DNA of 6,509 nucleotides, taken from contig JABFXM010000571.1 of NCBI GenBank assembly GCA_013361745.1, forward strand, positions 1-6,509. Reading direction: 5' to 3'. Below the pieces are notes generated by a model, which worked only from the letters and a program-made list of their open reading frames with translations, searched no databases and was not told the DNA's origin. How positions within the stretch are numbered: position 1 is the stretch's first letter; each line of letters starts with the position of its first letter. The translations under genes and the position numbers were made by a program. Positions 1-6,421 of this stretch are shown here, one piece after another. This DNA comes from Gemmatimonadaceae bacterium (GTDB lineage: Bacteria; Gemmatimonadota; Gemmatimonadetes; Gemmatimonadales; Gemmatimonadaceae).

Positions 1-744
1 CCGTACGCGCCTAACGCGCAGCCCGACATCGTCGGGTTGGCGACGCGACCGCCCTCCGCCGCGCATCCGTTCGGGACCGACGTCTTTAGCCGCGACGTGC
101 TGAGCCGCGTCATCTACGGCGGCCGGATCTCCCTCGGCGTCGCCACCCTGTCGATCGCGCTCTCGATGACCATCGGTACGATGTATGGCGCGGTCGCGGG
201 CTACGTCGGCGGGGTGACCGAGTCGGCGATGATGCGCGTCATCGACGCACTGCTCGCGGTGCCGCGGATCCTCCTGCTCATTCTCGCGCTCGCCCTCTGG
301 GGGAGCGTCGGGCTGCCCGCCCTCGTGCTCATGCTCGGCCTCACGGGCTGGTTAGGCACCAGCCGCCTCGTGCGCGAGCGCGTGCGCGGGCTTTCGCGCG
401 GCGAGTTCGCCCTCGCCGCGCGCGCGCTCGGCGCGTCGCATGGACGGGTACTCTGGCGCCACATCCTCCCGAACGCCCTCACGCCGGTGATCGTCGCCGC
501 GACGCTCGGCATCGGGAACGTCATCGTGCTCGAGGCATCGCTGAGCTATCTCGGAATCGGGGTCCATCCCCCGCACGCGAGCTGGGGGAACATCATCCAG
601 GACGGAAGCGATCAGATCGCGAGCGGCTGGTGGGTCGCGCTCTTTCCCGGCCTCGCGATGCTCGCGACGGTGGTCGCCTTCAACCTTCTCGGCGACGCTC
701 TCCGCGACGCCCTGGACCCGCGTCATCACTCCCGCGAAGGCTGA
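1..744 (+). CDS. oppC: Peptide ABC transporter permease, OppC/DppC type (5' end missing)
   Basis: Inner-membrane permease subunit of an oligopeptide/dipeptide ABC importer; with an OppB-type partner it forms the channel through which peptides enter the cytoplasm. The reading frame is open from the first base, and 247 residues are visible. They begin just before the conserved [15 protein letters not shown] segment that in this family follows the first membrane helix, so roughly 45-60 N-terminal residues lie outside the window. The TTG at 37 sits inside that conserved block and is not the true start. The EAA loop that docks on the ATPases is clear ([10 protein letters not shown], then RHILPN about ten residues on; visible residues 135-158), between hydrophobic helices. 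The C-terminus [15 protein letters not shown] is typical of the OppC/DppC branch. The first ATPase gene follows after 22 bases. The natural substrate (di- or oligopeptide, or nickel or glutathione as in related systems) cannot be read from the permease. Confidence 0.93.
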   Translation, partial: PYAPNAQPDIVGLATRPPSAAHPFGTDVFSRDVLSRVIYGGRISLGVATLSIALSMTIGTMYGAVAGYVGGVTESAMMRVIDALLAVPRILLLILALALWGSVGLPALVLMLGLTGWLGTSRLVRERVRGLSRGEFALAARALGASHGRVLWRHILPNALTPVIVAATLGIGNVIVLEASLSYLGIGVHPPHASWGNIIQDGSDQIASGWWVALFPGLAMLATVVAFNLLGDALRDALDPRHHSREG

Positions 745-766
745 CCGTGCTGCAGATTGCCCGGCG

Positions 767-1804
767 ATGACGGCCGATCCACTCCTCGAGGTCAACGACC
801 TCCACACGACCTTCGCCACCGACGCTGGCCCCGCGCGCGCGGTGGACGGCGTGTCGTTCACGGTCGGGCGCGGCGAGACCGTCGGCCTCGTTGGCGAGAG
901 CGGTTGCGGCAAGTCGGTCACCGCGCTCTCGATCCTCCGGCTCATCGACGGCGCGGGCCGGATCGAGAAGGGGAGCCGGATCGTGCTCGAGGGACGCGAC
1001 CTGCTCTCGCTGAGCGAGCGCGAGATGCGCGGCGTGCGCGGCAATCGCGTCGCGATGATCTGGCAGGAACCGCTCTCCGCGCTGAATCCCGTCATGACCG
1101 TCGGCGACCAGATCGCCGAGGTGGCGCGAGTGCACGCGGGCGCCTCGCGCGCCGATGCGCGCGCGAAGGCGGTGGAGATGCTGCGGCTCGTCGGCATCGC
1201 CGATCCGGAGCAGCGCGCGCACGAGTATCCGCATCAGCTCTCCGGCGGCATGCGGCAGCGCGTGGTGATCGCGCTGGCGCTCGTCATGAGCCCCGCACTC
1301 CTCATCGCCGACGAGCCGACCACCGCGCTCGACGTCACCATCCAGGCGCAGATCCTCGAGCTCCTCGCCGAAGTGCAGCAGCGGATGGGAATGTCGATCC
1401 TGCTCATCACGCACGACCTCGGCGTCGTCGCCGAGACGGCATCGCGCGTGATCGTGATGTACGCCGGCGAGGTCGTCGAGGAAGCTGGCGTGCGCGAGCT
1501 CTTCGCCGCCGCCCATCATCCGTATACCGAAGGGCTGATGCGCGCGATGCCGCGCGTCGGCGGGAGCGCCGAGCGCCTCGCGACGATTCCCGGCGCGGTG
1601 CCGCCGCCCACCGACTGGCCGCATGGCTGCCGCTTTCGCGAGCGCTGCCCGTACGCGTGGGAGCTCTGCGAGCGCGAGCATCCGCCCCTCTACCAGATCG
1701 GCGACGCGCACCGCTCGCGCTGCCCCCTCGCGATCGAGCCCGAGCGCCGCAACCATCCGCACCTTCCGATCGCCGCGGCAACGAACGCGGGAGCGGGCGC
1801 GTGA
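767..1804 (+). CDS. oppD: Peptide ABC transporter ATP-binding protein, OppD/DppD type
   Basis: Cytoplasmic ATPase that powers the peptide importer, working as a pair with the next gene product. The 345 residues match the usual OppD/DppD length. Visible motifs are Walker A GESGCGKS (43-50), the Q-loop glutamine Q100 in MIWQEP, the ABC signature LSGGMRQRV (158-166), Walker B ALLIADEP with catalytic E183, and the H-loop H216 in LLITHD. The C-terminal oligopeptide-transporter extension (about 240-325) carries four cysteines, C288, C294, C301 and C319 (spacing CX5CX6CX17C). In some structurally studied OppD/DppD proteins such cysteines hold a 4Fe-4S cluster; that this one does is inference. The start is ATG, the only good candidate at the expected N-terminus, 22 bases after the permease stop; no clear Shine-Dalgarno sequence precedes it, which suggests coupling to upstream translation. 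The stop codon overlaps the start of the next ATPase. Confidence 0.96.
   Translation: MTADPLLEVNDLHTTFATDAGPARAVDGVSFTVGRGETVGLVGESGCGKSVTALSILRLIDGAGRIEKGSRIVLEGRDLLSLSEREMRGVRGNRVAMIWQEPLSALNPVMTVGDQIAEVARVHAGASRADARAKAVEMLRLVGIADPEQRAHEYPHQLSGGMRQRVVIALALVMSPALLIADEPTTALDVTIQAQILELLAEVQQRMGMSILLITHDLGVVAETASRVIVMYAGEVVEEAGVRELFAAAHHPYTEGLMRAMPRVGGSAERLATIPGAVPPPTDWPHGCRFRERCPYAWELCEREHPPLYQIGDAHRSRCPLAIEPERRNHPHLPIAAATNAGAGA
1789..1804 (+). promoter_or_regulatory. Ribosome binding site and GTGA start/stop overlap between the two ATPase genes
   Basis: A GGGAG sequence (1789-1793, containing the SD core GGAG) lies seven bases before a GTG at 1801. That GTG shares GTGA with the TGA stop of the upstream ATPase (1802-1804). 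This spacing and the four-base overlap set the start of the second ATPase at 1801 and point to translational coupling, which would keep the two ATPase subunits at similar levels. It is the only convincing Shine-Dalgarno site before a gene in the window. Confidence 0.7.
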
Positions 1805-2913
1805 CCGCGGTCGCCGGCAGGAGCGGCGCGAGCCCTCTCGTCTCCGTCCGCGACCTCGCGGTGCACTTCCCGGTGAAGAAGGGCCTCTTCGGCAAGCCGC
1901 GCGGCGTCGTGCGCGCGGTCGACGGCGTCTCCTTCGACGTGTTTCCCGGCGAGACGCTCGCGCTCGTCGGCGAGAGCGGGTGCGGCAAGACCACCACCGG
2001 CCGCGCCGTGCTGCGGCTCGTCGAGGCGACCGCGGGCACGATCCTCTTCGACGGCACCGACGTCCGCGCGCTGAAGGCGGAGCCCCTGCGGAAGCTGCGC
2101 CGCCAGATGCAGATCGTCTTCCAGGATCCCTTCAGCTCCCTCAATCCGAGGATGACGGTCGGCGCGACGGTGCGCGAGGGACTGATCATCCACGAGCTTG
2201 CCGAGGGCGCGGAGGCGGACGCGCGCGTCAGGCGTCTGCTCGAGGAGGTGGGGCTGCGCCCCGATCAGGCGTCGCGCTACCCGCACGAGCTGTCGGGCGG
2301 GCAGCGCCAGCGTGTCGGCATCGCGCGCGCGCTCGCCGTCGAGCCGCGCTTCATCGTCTGCGACGAGCCGGTCTCCGCGCTCGACGTCTCGGTGCAGGCG
2401 CAGGTGGTGAACCTGCTGCAGGATCTCCAGCGCGACCGCGGGCTCGCCTACCTGTTCATCGCGCACGATCTGTCCGTGGTGCAGCACGTCGCCGACCGCG
2501 TCGCGGTGATGTACCTCGGGCGCATCGTCGAGACCGCGCGCGGCGAGGCGCTCTACGACGAGCCGCTGATGCCGTACACCCAGGCGCTGCTCTCCGCGGT
2601 TCCCGTTCCGGACCCGGACGCGAAGCGCCAGCGCATCGTGCTCATGGGTGACGTTCCCTCGCCGGCGTCGCCGCCCTCCGGCTGCGTCTTCCATCCGCGC
2701 TGCCATCATCCGGCGAAGGACGCGGCCTGTGCGCGCATCGTCCCGCCCCTCGAGTCGAAGGGCGAGTCGTCCGGATCTGGCAAGGATGCGGACACGCCGC
2801 ACCTCGTGGCCTGCATCAAGCAACCACCGACGAGCGTGGACGACGCGACGCAGCGCGCGGCCGGCGCCACGCACTCGCCACAGCGGTATCTTCCCGTCGT
2901 CGGCGCGCGCTGA
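1801..2913 (+). CDS. oppF: Peptide ABC transporter ATP-binding protein, OppF/DppF type
   Basis: Second cytoplasmic ATPase of the peptide importer, expected to dimerise with the OppD-type subunit. From the GTG at 1801 it has 370 residues, slightly long for OppF (about 320-340). Motifs are Walker A GESGCGKT (57-64), Q108 in [13 protein letters not shown], signature LSGGQRQRV (164-172), Walker B FIVCDEP with E189, and H222 in FIAHDLS. The [13 protein letters not shown] stretch near the N-terminus (about residues 29-45) is typical of OppF/DppF. The C-terminal extension has [10 protein letters not shown] and two later cysteines (C295, C301, C310, C338). The gap between the third and fourth cysteine (27 residues) is widened by a Ser/Gly/Lys-rich linker (about 320-330), and some 32 low-complexity residues follow the last cysteine. 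The frame stays open upstream to 757, but that part runs antisense to sense in the wrong frame of the OppD gene and has no ABC motifs, so it is not coding. Confidence 0.95.
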   Translation: MTAVAGRSGASPLVSVRDLAVHFPVKKGLFGKPRGVVRAVDGVSFDVFPGETLALVGESGCGKTTTGRAVLRLVEATAGTILFDGTDVRALKAEPLRKLRRQMQIVFQDPFSSLNPRMTVGATVREGLIIHELAEGAEADARVRRLLEEVGLRPDQASRYPHELSGGQRQRVGIARALAVEPRFIVCDEPVSALDVSVQAQVVNLLQDLQRDRGLAYLFIAHDLSVVQHVADRVAVMYLGRIVETARGEALYDEPLMPYTQALLSAVPVPDPDAKRQRIVLMGDVPSPASPPSGCVFHPRCHHPAKDAACARIVPPLESKGESSGSGKDADTPHLVACIKQPPTSVDDATQRAAGATHSPQRYLPVVGAR

Positions 2914-2920
2914 GCGCGCC
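2902..2920 (+). terminator. GC-only hairpin over the OppF stop codon (possible attenuator)
   Basis: A perfect 7-bp inverted repeat, GGCGCGC (2902-2908) and GCGCGCC (2914-2920), flanks a five-base loop GCTGA that includes the TGA stop. The stem is entirely G-C and should be stable, but no T-tract follows, so it does not fit a standard intrinsic terminator. It could reduce transcription into the symporter gene or protect the 3' end of the ABC message. In DNA of this composition short GC-only inverted repeats also arise by chance, so the functional call is weak. Confidence 0.25.
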
Positions 2921-2950
2921 ACGCTCGCCAACCCTGCCACTCACACCGCC

Positions 2951-4531
2951 GTGACCGCACCTCCGCAGCAAGCGACCAACGTCGGCACGACCACGCTCGA
3001 CCAGCCGCCGCGCCCCTCGGACAATCGGAGCTTCTTCGGTCACCCGCGCGGCCTCGCCGTCCTGTTCACGACGGAGATGTGGGAGCGGTTCTCGTTCTAC
3101 GGGATCCGCCCGCTCCTCATCCTGTTCATGACCGCGGCCCTCGCCGAGGGCGGCTTCGGCTTCGAGCGCAACGCGGCGTCGGCGATCGTCGGCATCTACG
3201 CGTCGAGCGTGTACCTGTCGTCGCTCCCCGGCGGCTGGATCGCCGACCGGCTGCTCGGGCTCCGCCGGGCGATCTTCTGGGGCGCGGTGCTCATCTCGGC
3301 GGGACACATCTCCATCGGGCTCTCCGCGCTCGCCCACGGACGCGCCGCCTTCTTCATCGGGCTCGTGCTGATCGTGCTCGGGACGGGGCTGCTCAAGCCG
3401 AACATCTCGGCGATCGTCGGCGATCTCTATCCGGAAGGGGGCGCTCGGCGCGACGCGGGGTTCTCGGTGTTCTACATGGGGATCAACCTCGGCGCGTTCG
3501 CCGGCCAGATCGTCACCGGCCTCCTCGGGGAGAAGTACGGCTGGCACCTCGGCTTCGGCGCCGCCGGCGTCGGCATGCTCCTCGGGCTCTTCACGTACAG
3601 CTACTTCGCGCGGCGCACGTTAGGCACCCTCGGCGTGGAGCGCGCGCGTCATCCCGACCCGGCCACCGACGCCCGGCAATTGCGGCTGGGGACGATGCTC
3701 ACCGCCGCCGGCCTCGCGGTTCTCGCGGTCGTCATTCTCCTCGCTACGGTCGGAGTGATCCACCTCGACCCCGAGGCGATCGCGAAGAGCATGACGTACG
3801 TGCTCGTGGCGATCGCCGTGCTCTACTTCGGCGCGCTCGTCGCCTTCGGCGGACTCACGGGAAGCGAGAAGAAGCGGCTCGCGGTGATCTTCGTGCTCTT
3901 CGCCTTCTCGGCGATCTTCTGGGCGGCGTTCGAGCAGGCGCCGACCTCGCTCAATCTCTTCGCGAAGGACTTCACCGACCGGACGATCGCCGGCTGGCAG
4001 GTCCCGGCGCTCTGGTTCCAGTCGATCAACTCGCTCTTCATCATCGTCCTCGCCTCCGTGTTCGCGGGGATCTGGACGGGCCTCGCACGTCGTGGCGTCG
4101 ATCTCTCGAGCCCGACCAAGTTCTCGCTCGGGTTGCTCTTCGCCGGGATAGGCTTCGCGGTGATGATTCCCGCCGCGAACTTCATCCTCGCGAACAACGG
4201 CGCGGTGAAGGTCTCGGCCTGGTGGCTCACGATCAGCTACTTCTTCCAGACGATCGGTGAGCTCTGCCTGAGCCCCGTGGGACTCTCGTCGATGACGAAG
4301 CTCTCCCCGCGGAAGTACGTCGGCCAGATGATGGGGATCTGGTTCCTCGGCACCTCGGTGGGGAACCTGATCGCGGGCCTCGTCGGCGGCCACGTCGACC
4401 CGGAGAAGCTCGAGCAGATGCCGCAGCTGTTCACCGGCACCACCCTCGCCCTCGTCGGCGCCGCCGTCCTCATCGCGCTGCTCATCGTCCCCATCCGCCG
4501 CATGATGGCGACGACGACGGCAGCAGCCTGA
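2951..4531 (+). CDS. Proton-coupled oligopeptide symporter, POT/PTR2 family
   Basis: Inner-membrane MFS-type symporter that brings di- and tripeptides into the cell with protons. From the GTG at 2951 it has 526 residues, fitting bacterial POTs with 14 membrane helices. Family motifs are all present: E42-M-W-E45-R46-F47 of the ExxERF proton/peptide motif in helix 1 (followed by FYG, where many members have YYG), GTGLLKPN with K149, the PTR2 signature FYMGINLG (174-181), FEQAPTSLNLF with E328, and IGELCLSPVG with E437 in a late helix. The frame is open back to 2648, but that stretch overlaps the OppF gene and is arginine-rich shadow sequence. The GTG at 2951 is the only ATG/GTG/TTG between the OppF stop and the first motif; no Shine-Dalgarno sequence precedes it, and the 37-base gap shows no obvious promoter, so cotranscription with the ABC genes is likely. 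Distinguishing a peptide from a nitrate or drug substrate rests on the intact ExxERF motif. Confidence 0.95.
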   Translation: MTAPPQQATNVGTTTLDQPPRPSDNRSFFGHPRGLAVLFTTEMWERFSFYGIRPLLILFMTAALAEGGFGFERNAASAIVGIYASSVYLSSLPGGWIADRLLGLRRAIFWGAVLISAGHISIGLSALAHGRAAFFIGLVLIVLGTGLLKPNISAIVGDLYPEGGARRDAGFSVFYMGINLGAFAGQIVTGLLGEKYGWHLGFGAAGVGMLLGLFTYSYFARRTLGTLGVERARHPDPATDARQLRLGTMLTAAGLAVLAVVILLATVGVIHLDPEAIAKSMTYVLVAIAVLYFGALVAFGGLTGSEKKRLAVIFVLFAFSAIFWAAFEQAPTSLNLFAKDFTDRTIAGWQVPALWFQSINSLFIIVLASVFAGIWTGLARRGVDLSSPTKFSLGLLFAGIGFAVMIPAANFILANNGAVKVSAWWLTISYFFQTIGELCLSPVGLSSMTKLSPRKYVGQMMGIWFLGTSVGNLIAGLVGGHVDPEKLEQMPQLFTGTTLALVGAAVLIALLIVPIRRMMATTTAAA

Positions 4532-4594
4532 GGAGAGTAAGGAGAGTAAGGAGAGTAAGGACAGTAAGGAGAGTAAGGAGAGTAAGGAGAGTAA
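4532..4594 (+). repeat. Seven tandem copies of the 9-bp unit GGAGAGTAA
   Basis: Contiguous units start at 4532, 4541, 4550, 4559, 4568, 4577 and 4586. Six are identical and the fourth is GGACAGTAA. The array begins on the base directly after the symporter stop codon. Each unit reads GGA GAG TAA in the symporter frame, so every copy supplies an in-frame stop. The near identity of the copies suggests recent growth by slippage or unequal recombination. It is the left arm of an inverted arrangement with the degenerate array at 4616-4651. Confidence 0.97.
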
Positions 4595-4651
4595 GGCACT
4601 ACCAGCTGCAGTCCCTTACTCCCCTTACTCTCCTAACCCTCCTTCCTCTCC
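4559..4651. terminator. Long inverted-repeat hairpin between convergent genes, probable bidirectional terminator
   Basis: The bases 4577-4596 pair with 4614-4633 at 19 of 20 positions (one A-C mismatch). Beyond a C-C mismatch, ACT (4598-4600) can pair with AGT (4610-4612) at the top. The stem can continue outwards to 4559 and 4651, giving 33 of 38 pairs for the whole arms by my count. The tip contains CAGCTG (4603-4608) overlapping CTGCAG. Both genes end into this element, from opposite sides, which is where a shared terminator is expected. The 3' arm is CT-rich in either direction but there is no terminal run of T, so Rho-independent function is an inference. Confidence 0.7.
4616..4651 (-). 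repeat. Four degenerate inverted copies of the 9-bp unit
   Basis: On the plus strand the units read TTACTCCCC, TTACTCTCC, TAACCCTCC and TTCCTCTCC (4616, 4625, 4634, 4643). The second is the exact reverse complement of the left-array unit; the others differ at one or two bases. The array ends six bases before the stop codon of the minus-strand barrel gene. Compared with the left array it is shorter and more diverged, consistent with the left arm having been expanded or homogenised more recently. Confidence 0.9.
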
Positions 4652-4657
4652 TGCACG

Positions 4658-6403
4658 TCAGGGCCAGTTGAAGATCGACGTCGGGACCGTGCTCTCGCGG
4701 CTCCGGCGGACGTCGCGCGGCTCGTCCCAGAAGTTGCGCGTGAAGTCGCTGACGACGATGCGAAGGTCGAGCTTCGCGTGCGCGTCCGGCGACAGCGGAT
4801 AGCCGACGTCGACCCGGAAGAGACGCTTCGACCGCGGAGGCACCGCGACCAGAAGTGAGACACCGGCGCCGATCTTGACCTTCGTGTCGGCGCCGAAGAT
4901 CGCGTCGCCTGCCCAGAGCCGTCCCGCGTCGACGAAGGGCGCGACGCCGAAGTCCGCGAGCGCCTTCAGGCGGCCGAGGTACCAGCGATCCTCGGCGCGC
5001 GCCACCACGCGCCGCGCGCCCGCGGCGTCCGACGCGCCATACCCGCGCACGCCCCCCTGGTCGTCGCCGAGGGTGAGCTGGAAAGGCAGCCGCTGATGCC
5101 AGCCGCCACTCCATTCCCCGTCGAGGAGCAGCGTGTGGTGCGGACGCATTCTCCGGTACACCGCCGCGCGGCCGCTGCCGAGGATCCCGTCCCAGCGATT
5201 CGTGTTGTAATCCTGCCGCCCCTCGCCCTGCACCTGGAACGCGGCGAGGGTCTCCTCGTTGCCGAGACCGCCGTACATGTCCGCCGAGACGAAGATGTCG
5301 TCGTTCTGCGAGCCGAGCACCGCGAGGCTGCGTCCCGCGAGCACGCCGAGCTGGAAGCCGAGCCGGAGGTCCTGCGCCGCGGTGAGCGCGTCGAATCCCG
5401 TCGTGCGTACGAAGTGGATGTTGCGCACTCCCCAGAGCAGGTTCGCGCGCGCGCTGCGGTACGGCCGGATGGAATCGCGCGCCGTGACGACGGTCGAATC
5501 GGGGAACAATCCGTTCCGCGTCACGCGCACGAACCGGTTGTCCCCCGCGTCGTACTCGCGCGTGTACGACGCGCCGAAGAGGCTCAGGCGGCCGGGCTCG
5601 CCGATCCTGACGATGCCGCCGATGTCGGTGAAGGATCGCAGGACGTTCATCGACGGCGGGGCCGCGTTCTCGCGCAGCAGCGCGATGTATTCTTCGCGGG
5701 CACCCGTGGCCGCGCGCCAGGCGACGCGCTGGAGATCGGTCTGGAAGGCGTGCGCGGCGAGGATCGTCCAGTCGCCGCCTAACGGCCGCCGCGTCCCCGA
5801 GAGCGTCATCTGGTACGGGCGGCCGAGAAACTGGTAATCGTCGACGCGGGCCCCCCAGCTGTCCCGGTACGGTCCCACCGCCTTCGACCACCCCGCCTGC
5901 GCCGCGAGCGCCTCGCCGGCGATGTTGGTGTTCCCCAGCCGGACGCGGCCGACGTACGGGGTCGCTGCCTTCACCCCCACGTCGACGAGCCATTCGAGCT
6001 CGTCCACCGTCACGATCTCGAGCGTGACCGTCCCGTCGGCGTTCGCGCGCGGCGTGATCGTCGCTTCGGCGATGAACGGCTGCGCGCGCAGGATGCGCTC
6101 GGACTCGGCGCGTGCCAGCTCGCGGCAGGGCGCTCCCTCGTGCTGGATGACCAGTCGCTTCACGACCTCGGCGTTGGTCGTCGCGTGCAGCGATTTGACG
6201 AGCTTCGCGGCATGGTTCGCGACGCGGCCGCGCTTCGAGAGGTCGCCGAGCGCCGGTGGCTGCGTCCGGATCACGATCTCGCTGACGATCTGCCCCGCGC
6301 AGGCGACGCGCTCGCCTAACGGCAGCTGCGCCGCGAGCGTGCGCCCGGCGACCGACGCGGCGACGAGCGCCGCGAGGGAGAGCGTGCGGGAGATGGGAGG
6401 CAA
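4658..6403 (-). CDS. Outer-membrane beta-barrel protein with one POTRA-like region (BamA/TamA/Omp85-like)
   Basis: Predicted exported outer-membrane protein of 581 residues. A signal peptide is clear: R6, hydrophobic core LSLAALVAASVAG (8-20), then small residues ending near LAAQ (23-26). Residues about 38-135 look like a single extended POTRA region (strand QIVSEIVIR, helix NAEVVKRLV, RAESERILRAQPFIAEATI, strand TVTLEIVTVDE), flanked by a cysteine pair C35/C93 that could form a periplasmic disulfide. Residues about 140-581 show alternating barrel strands and GVRGYG (451-456), equivalent to the VRGF/Y motif in loop 6 of Omp85 proteins, followed by FGVAPFVDAGRLWAG. The chain ends IFNWP rather than on an aromatic residue. 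Of the known families, BamA has five POTRAs, TamA three and FhaC/TpsB two, so this fits none exactly; the substrate is unknown. The start is TTG at 6403 (CTG at 6418 is the only alternative before the TAG at 6422-6424); neither has a Shine-Dalgarno sequence. Confidence 0.85.
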   Translation of the reverse strand: MPPISRTLSLAALVAASVAGRTLAAQLPLGERVACAGQIVSEIVIRTQPPALGDLSKRGRVANHAAKLVKSLHATTNAEVVKRLVIQHEGAPCRELARAESERILRAQPFIAEATITPRANADGTVTLEIVTVDELEWLVDVGVKAATPYVGRVRLGNTNIAGEALAAQAGWSKAVGPYRDSWGARVDDYQFLGRPYQMTLSGTRRPLGGDWTILAAHAFQTDLQRVAWRAATGAREEYIALLRENAAPPSMNVLRSFTDIGGIVRIGEPGRLSLFGASYTREYDAGDNRFVRVTRNGLFPDSTVVTARDSIRPYRSARANLLWGVRNIHFVRTTGFDALTAAQDLRLGFQLGVLAGRSLAVLGSQNDDIFVSADMYGGLGNEETLAAFQVQGEGRQDYNTNRWDGILGSGRAAVYRRMRPHHTLLLDGEWSGGWHQRLPFQLTLGDDQGGVRGYGASDAAGARRVVARAEDRWYLGRLKALADFGVAPFVDAGRLWAGDAIFGADTKVKIGAGVSLLVAVPPRSKRLFRVDVGYPLSPDAHAKLDLRIVVSDFTRNFWDEPRDVRRSRESTVPTSIFNWP

Positions 6404-6421
6404 GCGGTGGATCGGCAGACG

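Noticed and set aside
757..1800. An open frame running through the OppD gene and continuing into the OppF gene, suggesting one 718-residue fusion.
   Set aside because: The first 348 codons are arginine-rich shadow sequence overlapping a gene with all ABC motifs in another frame; the SD site and GTGA overlap mark the real start at 1801.
2648..2950. A 101-codon N-terminal extension of the symporter overlapping the OppF gene.
   Set aside because: It is rich in Arg and Pro, lies over the conserved OppF C-terminus with its cysteines, and has no similarity to POT proteins; the GTG at 2951 gives a normal length.
3079..4260. Second plus-strand open frame inside the symporter gene.
   Set aside because: It is extremely Arg-rich and lacks hydrophobic segments or motifs, while the overlapping frame has every POT signature.
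4237..4599. Minus-strand open frame whose N-terminus is a tandem Tyr-Ser-Pro repeat.
   Set aside because: The YSP repeat is just the 9-bp array read on the other strand, and the rest is antisense to the conserved end of the symporter. The in-phase unit length explains the open frame.
4532..4651. Possible CRISPR array.
   Set aside because: The 9-bp units are directly contiguous with no spacers, and no cas genes are nearby.
4532..4657. Insertion sequence or MITE ends formed by the inverted arrays.
   Set aside because: There is no transposase, no target-site duplication that I can see, and the arrays abut the two stop codons exactly, which fits a gene-end element better.
4599..5993. Long minus-strand open frame of 464 codons overlapping the barrel gene.
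   Set aside because: It is a shifted frame of the barrel gene, dominated by Arg, Gly and Pro, with no signal peptide or recognisable domain.
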